64,000 nucleotides of DNA from Phycomyces nitens (Eukaryota; Mucoromycota; Mucoromycetes; Mucorales; Phycomycetaceae). Location of the stretch: the NCBI GenBank assembly GCA_022702545.1, contig JAHRBC010000003.1, forward strand, positions 6,262,001 to 6,326,000, read 5' to 3'. This document shows positions 57,859 through 64,000 of this stretch, piece after piece. Numbering within the stretch: the stretch's first letter is position 1; every line of letters starts with the position of its first letter. Under the pieces are notes generated by a model. It made no database searches and had not been told where the DNA came from. It saw only the letters and a program-made list of their open reading frames with translations. A program made the position numbers and the translations under genes.

Positions 57859-59674
57859 ATGTCTACTATTCCCTCCCATGTATCCGAGCGATATATCAAT
57901 AGCCGTTATAAGAAAGCACTAAATATCGTCCAGCATCTCTCGGCGTCTTCTAGCGTTCAACCTACCAAAGAAGAAAAACTAGAGGTTAGCATACACATAT
58001 TTATGACTGTGACTTACCATCCTCTCCGCAGCTCTATGCTCTTTATAAACAGGTCTCTCATGGCAATGTCAACACCCCACGTCCGGGGATGTTTGATCTA
58101 GTTGGGAAAGCTAAATGGTATAGAAAACTCATTTGCTAGTGGATCATGGCTGACATTCATTAGGGATGCCTGGAAGAATCAGGAGAGCATGGCAGTTACA
58201 GAAGCCAAATACCGGTACGTTGACTTGCTCCTGAGGGTTGCATCTGAGGTACGCACTCTTAAAGGGTTTGTTGAGCACATCCTTCATTTCTTAAACCGAG
58301 ATAGACTTATCCAACCATGGCTGATTAGGCGTATAAGAAGAGTGCCAGCAGATCAGAGGCACAGCAGATTATACAAGCCTTTGCGATGGTACGTCCATCA
58401 GAAGACAACGACAGCGACGATGATATCTACAGAAACCCAGAAGGTAAATTCTTGGGGTCAATAATACTGCCCCATTTTCACTTATTAATTGCATTGCAGG
58501 GATGAGCATGGCTTCAGAAGATACAGAAGAGCAAGCATATTTGCGAGACATTGAACAGTCAAAGTCAATCAAGATCGAGGTCCAAAAGTCTCAAGATAGT
58601 CGACCAGCTTCCAATTCCCCAGGAGTACGATCCGCTCAATCGAATGCATCAGGGTCCCAACAGCCAACGCCCAGAGTGTCATCTTTACAGGACAAATCAA
58701 CTCTACATCCCAGCCGAGCACCATCTGTCGCATCTGTACGTTCAAATACATCGCACACCAGCCAACCACGCCGCCGTCCCTCACCGAGTAATGCATCTGG
58801 AATGCACTCGCCTCTCATACAACGTACGCCAGTAAGACGTCCTCTCAGAGACCCACCCCCTCTTGGACTGCCTCGACTTTTCCAAGAAACCTTTGACGAC
58901 AAGTCGAATCCTTGGGCTCAGCAACCTTCTCAGCAGCGATATAGAGTAGATCACAGCAGTAGTGAAGATAGCATCGACGATCAAAATAATCTTAGGGCAG
59001 CAATTGCATCTGCTTCAATGACCTCCCCCATGATTACCAGCCAGAGGACACGTCCACCAGGAGGGTCTCCTATACAAGGATCAAGTGCAACCTCGTCTGT
59101 CACAGCAACACCCACCTCTGTTGCACGACCTTTTCTTACCCAACGCGCATCATCTCGGGCTCAGGAACGTTCATTTGATCCCAGACTTCCTTCAGACGCC
59201 TCATTTTCAATGATATCACTAGGACCAGCCACAAAACGTGCTCTTGAGTCACTCCAGGCAGAGATTATTGCTCTTAATGAACGAATTGACGATCTAAGAC
59301 AGGAATTGGTTGAGCGTAATAAGGAGAGTGTGAATCGTACGCTAACAAGGGATAAAAAACCAAGTGTTGTTCGAGATCGCAATGAAGATGAGGAAGAGGA
59401 CGAGGAAGATGATGAAGAGGTTTGGGAGGGATGGCGTTGGGTGATAAAGGTAAGTCGTATTGTATGATTGTTCTAGTGGTTGGCATGGTAAACGTTATCT
59501 TTATTGGCTTAGGCTGCTGCCAAGCACGCTGCCGTTAATCTTTTAACTACACTTGTACTGTTTGTGGTGCTTTACCGGAGTGGCAGTCCAGTAGCACATG
59601 CCATAACAGGTCATATGTTTCGTGTGTGGCAGCGTCTTAAGCTACAGATATTGTTCACCAAGGTGGTTGTGTGA
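57859..59674 (+). CDS. Acyl-CoA-binding, tail-anchored protein, ACBD5/Atg37-like (497 aa, six exons)
   Basis: Exons 57859-57984, 58032-58117, 58164-58248, 58359-58443, 58500-59449 and 59513-59674; introns 46-110 nt, GT/AG, phases agree. Residues 1-100 form an acyl-CoA-binding domain: [15 protein letters not shown], then [35 protein letters not shown] and [11 protein letters not shown], the four-helix ACBP pattern with the ligand-binding YxxYKQ and KWxAW. A long Ser/Pro/Arg-rich middle is followed by a coiled coil ([19 protein letters not shown]), an acidic patch ([17 protein letters not shown]) and a membrane helix, [17 protein letters not shown], with a basic tail. This layout is that of peroxisomal ACBD5 and yeast Atg37, which bind very-long-chain acyl-CoA and act in pexophagy and organelle contacts. 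The role here is inferred. Confidence 0.85.
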
Positions 59675-59718
59675 TCTAAAGGAGGTTGGGGGGAGGGAGA
59701 TAAGGAATGATATTTTTG

Positions 59719-59730
59719 TATAAAAATAAA
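59719..59730 (+). promoter_or_regulatory. TATA box of the 102-aa unknown protein
   Basis: TATAAAAATAAA, 90 bases upstream of the ATG at 59809 and only 45 bases after the preceding gene's stop; followed by pyrimidine-rich CCACCTCTTTCTCTTCC. Confidence 0.6.
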
Positions 59731-59808
59731 GGAGTCGTAAAAAGACAACCCCCACCTCTTTCTCTTCCATTTTATTTCATTTCATTTAGTGCATTTGTCT
59801 TGTCCAAC

Positions 59809-60117
59809 ATGAGAGACCACCAAGAAGTCTCGCCCCAGTTGAGATTGGTCCAAAGTAACCCCAACCTACGTCCAATGTCTCAAGACACTTTGGCCAAGAA
59901 ACCTCTTTATCATAGTCGGACCCAATATAAACAGCTTCTTCAACGACAGTCATTTCTAGCAGACGACACAAACTCGCTCGACCATCCCGCCAACATGCGC
60001 AGACTGACCAAAGAGCTCGAGCGTGTGAATAGAGAATATCGGTGTGTAAAGCACTTTGTGGATCCCTTTGCAGAGTCCATTAAGCGAATCCTTGTCCAAC
60101 GCTCGCCTTCAACCTGA
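59809..60117 (+). CDS. Small unknown protein (102 aa), basic, helical
   Basis: Single-exon ORF starting at the second in-frame ATG; the first (59707) lies before the TATA box. I do not recognise a family. The N-terminal 60 residues are polar (PQLRLVQSNPNLRPMSQDTL). The rest is helical and heptad-like (MRRLTKELERVNREYRCVKH, then FVDPFAESIKRILVQ). There is no signal peptide or membrane segment. It sits in a tight same-strand pair with the ACBD5-like gene (134 bases from stop to ATG) and convergent with Utp21 (83 bases between stops), so it has little room for anything but a real small gene, with its own TATA box. Confidence 0.65.
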   Translation: MRDHQEVSPQLRLVQSNPNLRPMSQDTLAKKPLYHSRTQYKQLLQRQSFLADDTNSLDHPANMRRLTKELERVNREYRCVKHFVDPFAESIKRILVQRSPST

Positions 60118-60200
60118 ATAAAAGTCTGATTATCTTCATATACATATATTTATTTTTTATTGATTTATTGATTTATAAAAAATGCTCTTCGTTTCCCTTT

Positions 60201-63200
60201 TTAAGCCTTGCGAACAAAGTCAATTAAGCACAGACCATAATGAATCTGATCTGACAAACGCCCAAATTCAGTCTTTTGTTGTGAGAGAATGGTGCTCAAT
60301 TTGTCATGAATGGAGTTCTCGGGGTTAGCGACCACTAGGTCACCGTGAATTATACAAAATACGTTCAACCATGCTTGTGCCAACTCAAAGTTCTTGCGGG
60401 TCGACAGCATATAAGAAATCGCATCTACAAATTGGTTCATTGCAGTCAATTCACCATCGACTGGCATTGAGCGAATCTCGAGATCAATGGCTGAAGGGCT
60501 AAGAGTCTTGCAGTACGCTACAAACTCGGAAACTAGATATGTGGTGTTAGTCAAGCCAACAAGTATCCCCAAGAATTAACTTACAGTCTTTGGATTCATC
60601 GCCTGAACGAAGCAGACGAGTAAAGTCGGTGACAAAGCTCATTTCGTTCAATTGGAAGAAACTCTTTTTCGAATCAGTAGACTCCTTCTTTTCTTCAATT
60701 GCGAATTGAGGAGCTGCACCAGGCAGTGTTGGCAAGAAGAATGGTGCCTTTTCTGGCATTTTAGGTGCTTCGGTGGGTTTGTTGCGTTGCTGTATTAAAG
60801 GTGAGTATTTCACAAGTATTGGTTTGGCTAGTCCTACCTTGATAGTATCCAAGTTCAACAGGTTTTGCCATTTGGAACGAGGCTCCAGTGAAAGCGTAAT
60901 CATTTTCTCGGTCAATTGCTCTGTTTTACTCAATGGGTCTACAACTGTGGTCATCTCATCCTCATCATCCTCATCTACTTCTTCTACATCTCCACCCAAG
61001 GAAGGAAGAGACAGAAGCTGTACTTCTTCGTCATCTGTGATGTTGTGTAGTGATACATTTGTGAATTGTGTGCGGTTTGCCCTAAAATAAAAAGCATACA
61101 GAATGATCGTTTAGATGGTAAGTCTCTCTGGATCTGTTATAGAATCAATTACACACCATAAGAAAATGCCAACATTGTCTACGTGGGATGTGGCAAGATA
61201 ATCTCCAGTAGGAGAGAATGTCAGACTAGTAACGACATCTTGTACTCGGAAAATATCCACCATTGTTCCTGAAGGAAGATCCCATGTACGAATTGTGGCA
61301 TCCAACGATGAGGATACGATCCACCGACCATCAGGACTAAAGGTCTATAGAGATATTATTTAATAAAAATAAACACCTTTTTTTTTAATATGACTTACCA
61401 TGTCTGTGATTCTGTTTCTGTGGCCCCAGAATTCTCTAACAACCTTTTGTGTTTCAATGTCAATGACACGGATACCGAGATCATCGCATGCTACTGCCAA
61501 AAGATCGTTATCGCGCAAGAAGAGAATTTCAACTACAGGGGATTCGAGTTGAATGGTATGAAGCAGGTTAGTAGACTTGAATTCCCAAATCTAAAGAAAT
61601 ACAAATTAGAATATCTTGGTATGTAAAGTCAACAATCCTTGCCGATCATTACCTTGATGGTCTTGTCCACAGAAGAACTTATTAAGAATCGGTTCACATT
61701 GTCTGTTGCCAATCCTGTAACTGCCTTTTTGTGGCCATTGACACCACCGTATGTCTTGCGGTGAGCACCAGACTGCAAGTTGAACATATCAATCTGACCA
61801 GATGCACAGCCAGCAAAGACAAAGTTTCCACATGCACTGATTGCAGTTGTCTTGACTGCACTCTTGTCTGTGCTGATCATGGTGTATTTTCCTTTGGACT
61901 TTTTGGCTGAACTCCATGTACGAATAGCATTATCGTTCAAATGGCATGTTGCCAAATTATCCCACTCCTTTTCTTTAGAAGTAGCTAATAAACATATATA
62001 AAAGTCAACTCCAAGTTATTCACTGTAAATCCAATGACTTACAGACATCAAAGTCAACAATCTGAGGTAATTTGAGGTCTTCCATCTTTACGCCCTTCTT
62101 GTTGGCCTTGCTAGCCAAATGTCCCTGTGAGAACTCGTAGCTTTGGGCATCACGTCTAAGCGAAAATGCACGCAGAGACTGGTCTCGGCCTGCACTGATG
62201 ATCATCTTTCCAGAATTATCGTAAAATCTGATCTTTGACGGTGGGCCATAATGTCCACTGCGATACTTCAAGGGTAAAGGTACGGAATTGTGCTTCTCGA
62301 AAATCCATTGCTAATACAACTGGTGTGTAAGCAACACAGAATGATAGTGTATGATGATACTCAATGCGTTACTACTTTACCTTGACAGCGTTATCTGCAC
62401 CTGCTGTCACAAGCACTGGTTGACCGTGCAAGAATGCAACCGACGAGATTGACCCATTATGAGCTCCTTTCATCTTGTGCACCAGGCGGCGAGAGTTGAG
62501 ATCCCAGAGTGCGACCTCACCGTGCATGTTTGCAGTAGCCATCATAGGTTCCTCGTCTATTTCTGGGTCAATACTTTCCTTTCCTTTCCTTTATTCCATT
62601 TTTCCCTCCTTCAGTCTGTACCTGTACGGAATGATATGGCTGTCACTCGGTCTTCCTGTCGTACACAATCGATTTTCTCATCCACTTTAATGTTGTGCAG
62701 CTGGACGGTACCATTCAACAGACCAATTGCAACTACATCGACTACAGGCGATTGAGTCAAGCAAGTGACGGGAGATCCAAATGTTTTGAACTGATAGACA
62801 AGACTGTTGGTGCGAATGTTCCAAATCTGAAGGGTTCCTTCAGTGCTGCTAATCAACAATTTGTTCAAATAGGTGCTAGGGTGAATCATTGCTGTGGCAG
62901 TAAATTGATCACCAAATTCGATCTCTGTATACAACTCTAATCACACCATACAAATACAGATTAGCATAAATCCCTAGACACCCTATTAAATATTTACCTC
63001 CAGTAGCAGTATTCCACATCTTTAATGTATTATCATCGCACAGACCGGCAACATAGGGACCAAGTACGAGCAACTGGAAGATGATGAAATTTCCTTCACC
63101 TCCAACACGAGAAAACTATATTTGGGGTGAATCGGCTTGGTTCTTTTATATAATCCATATTCAGAAAAAAAAAGTCTACCTCTTTTCCGCGCTTAAATGC

Positions 63201-63565
63201 CAATACGCTATTACCGCAAGCTGCATAAGTAATACCATTAGCAGATGTCATTGCAGTAATGGCATTTTCTGTAGTAGGGCTCACAAAGAGCAAGTTCATT
63301 TTAGCAACCTGAAAATACACCACGTCTACATGAGTCTTTTTCCCGTCCACATTATTCGATGCAATGAATTTACATTGTATGTCTGGAAATTGTTGCCGAC
63401 GCTGGTTGTCAAGAAATAATCCTGTCCTCGGGTTTCAATGACAAATGGAACATCATTTGTAATGTATCCAATGGCACGGAAAGGCTGGAAGATGCGGGAT
63501 CGCATGGGCTTCACAGCCTTTTCAACGCGTTGCTTTTTGTTGTCCATAAGTTCGTGGTTGGCCAT
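60201..63565 (-). CDS. UTP21: U3 snoRNP / small-subunit processome WD40 protein Utp21 (WDR36), 896 aa, twelve exons
   Basis: Exons: 63565-63374, 63308-63180, 63115-62998, 62936-62622, 62556-62381, 62310-62043, 61984-61653, 61590-61399, 61344-61157, 61081-60838, 60789-60585 and 60532-60201; introns 48-75 nt, GT/AG, phases agree. The N-terminus has IFQPFRAIGYITNDVPFVIE, then two seven-blade WD40 propellers (for example STYLNKLLISSTEGTLQIWN, SPVVDVVAIGLLNGTVQLHN, PDGRWIVSSSLDATIRTWDL). After an acidic linker (DVEEVDEDDEDE) comes the Utp21-specific helical C-terminal domain (NEMSFVTDFTRLLRSGD to LIDFVRKA). The family is 900-950 aa. It is part of the UTP-B complex, which assembles on nascent pre-rRNA in the nucleolus for 18S processing. 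The 5' end is 202 bases downstream of the G-beta stop on the same strand. Confidence 0.94.
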
Positions 63566-63767
63566 GGTTCGAGTCGATCGATCTTCAAAAAAAATTGGAA
63601 CTTGGCCCTGTTAAGAAAAATCGAGCGCCACCAAGAAAAGCTGTCACGACAAAGCGTTTCCAAAAAAGAAAGTAGATGTTCATAGTATATAAAATGTATC
63701 TTTAATGATGAGCCTGAAGCTATAATTAAATAGTAAATGCAATTCAATTATGAAAAAAAGAAACATC

Positions 63768-64000
63768 CTAGGCCCAGACCTGTTGCAGAGAAGAAGAAAC
63801 AATAATGAGCTTTAGAATCCGTTTATATTTTTGAAAGGGTGTATTCGCATTACCTTTAAGGATGCATCCCAACTTCCTGTGCACAAGACTGTCCCGTCAC
63901 CTGAAATACCCAGACACGACACTCGGTTCTCATGTCCTGTCAATATACCCACTCGGTCGCCCTTGAGGGTGTCCCATACATGACAGTTAAAGTCATCGTA
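63768..64000 (-). CDS. Heterotrimeric G-protein beta subunit, C-terminal end (partial)
   Basis: The gene enters from the right edge. The exon from 64000 to 63854 reads [20 protein letters not shown] and then [20 protein letters not shown], ending GSWDASLK. After a 74-nt intron (63853-63780, GT/AG) a 12-nt last exon (63779-63768) adds VWA and a stop. This is the last WD40 blade and C-terminus of G beta, whose family ends GSWDSxLKIWA or VWN. G beta with G gamma carries signals from GPCRs (pheromone or nutrient) in fungi. Only the last about 52 residues are visible, so the paralogue cannot be told; Mucorales often carry several. Confidence 0.92.

Noticed and set aside
1..64000. tRNA and rRNA genes
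   Set aside because: I looked for B-box-like GGTTCGAATCC and its complement and for rRNA cores by eye and found none; a tRNA scan would be needed to be sure.

Overview
The window is fungal nuclear DNA, most likely from an early-diverging fungus of the Mucoromycota (Mucorales type). The reasons are short GT-AG introns (about 46-119 nt), compact genes separated by very AT-rich spacers, many Tc1/mariner-type transposons, DIRS- and Crypton-like tyrosine-recombinase elements, and conserved fungal housekeeping genes. Gene calls rest on translation and splice-site reading by eye; no database search was possible.

Left third (1-15.7 kb) is a transposon nest. A minus-strand DIRS-like retrotransposon (gag-like ORF then reverse transcriptase, leaving the window at base 1) is interrupted twice by solo LTRs of one family in opposite orientations, each with its own 5-bp target duplication. 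Next comes a 20-bp tandem array cut exactly at a unit boundary by a 4.04-kb DIRS-like element (2441-6480). That element has perfect 67-bp inverted repeats, an internal complementary region that reads as the element's circle junction, and an intact 401-aa tyrosine recombinase. It also encloses a decayed Crypton-like recombinase. Then follow a Tc1 element (6820-8155), a second IS630/Tc1 element with introns (8246-10245), a 3'-truncated LINE (about 10.6-12.7 kb), and two side-by-side TA-flanked MITEs (12836-13341 and 13355-13772).

Middle (15.7-44 kb): a RhoGAP protein (15719-17889), two small secreted, probably GPI-anchored proteins (19382-20195; 20717-21401), a Kelch-BTB protein (minus, 29451-31334) and a full-length ABCC/MRP transporter (minus, eight exons, 36541-41691). 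Between them lie long AT-rich spacers holding at least four Tc1 transposase fossils and one other DDE transposase fragment.

Right part (45-64 kb) is gene-dense: F-box/LRR protein (45213-46562, +), ubiquitin C-terminal hydrolase (46640-47597, -), SH3-RA protein (47811-50076, -), a second F-box protein broken by a one-base frameshift (54207-56034, +), an ACBD5/Atg37-like acyl-CoA-binding membrane protein (57859-59674, +), a 102-aa unknown protein (59809-60117, +), Utp21/WDR36 of the small-subunit processome (60201-63565, -) and the 3' end of a heterotrimeric G-protein beta subunit (63768-64000, -). No operons are expected. Several genes touch on signalling and polarity (RhoGAP, SH3-RA, Kelch-BTB, G beta), but nothing in the sequence shows they act as one cluster. 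No tRNA, rRNA or CRISPR array was found.
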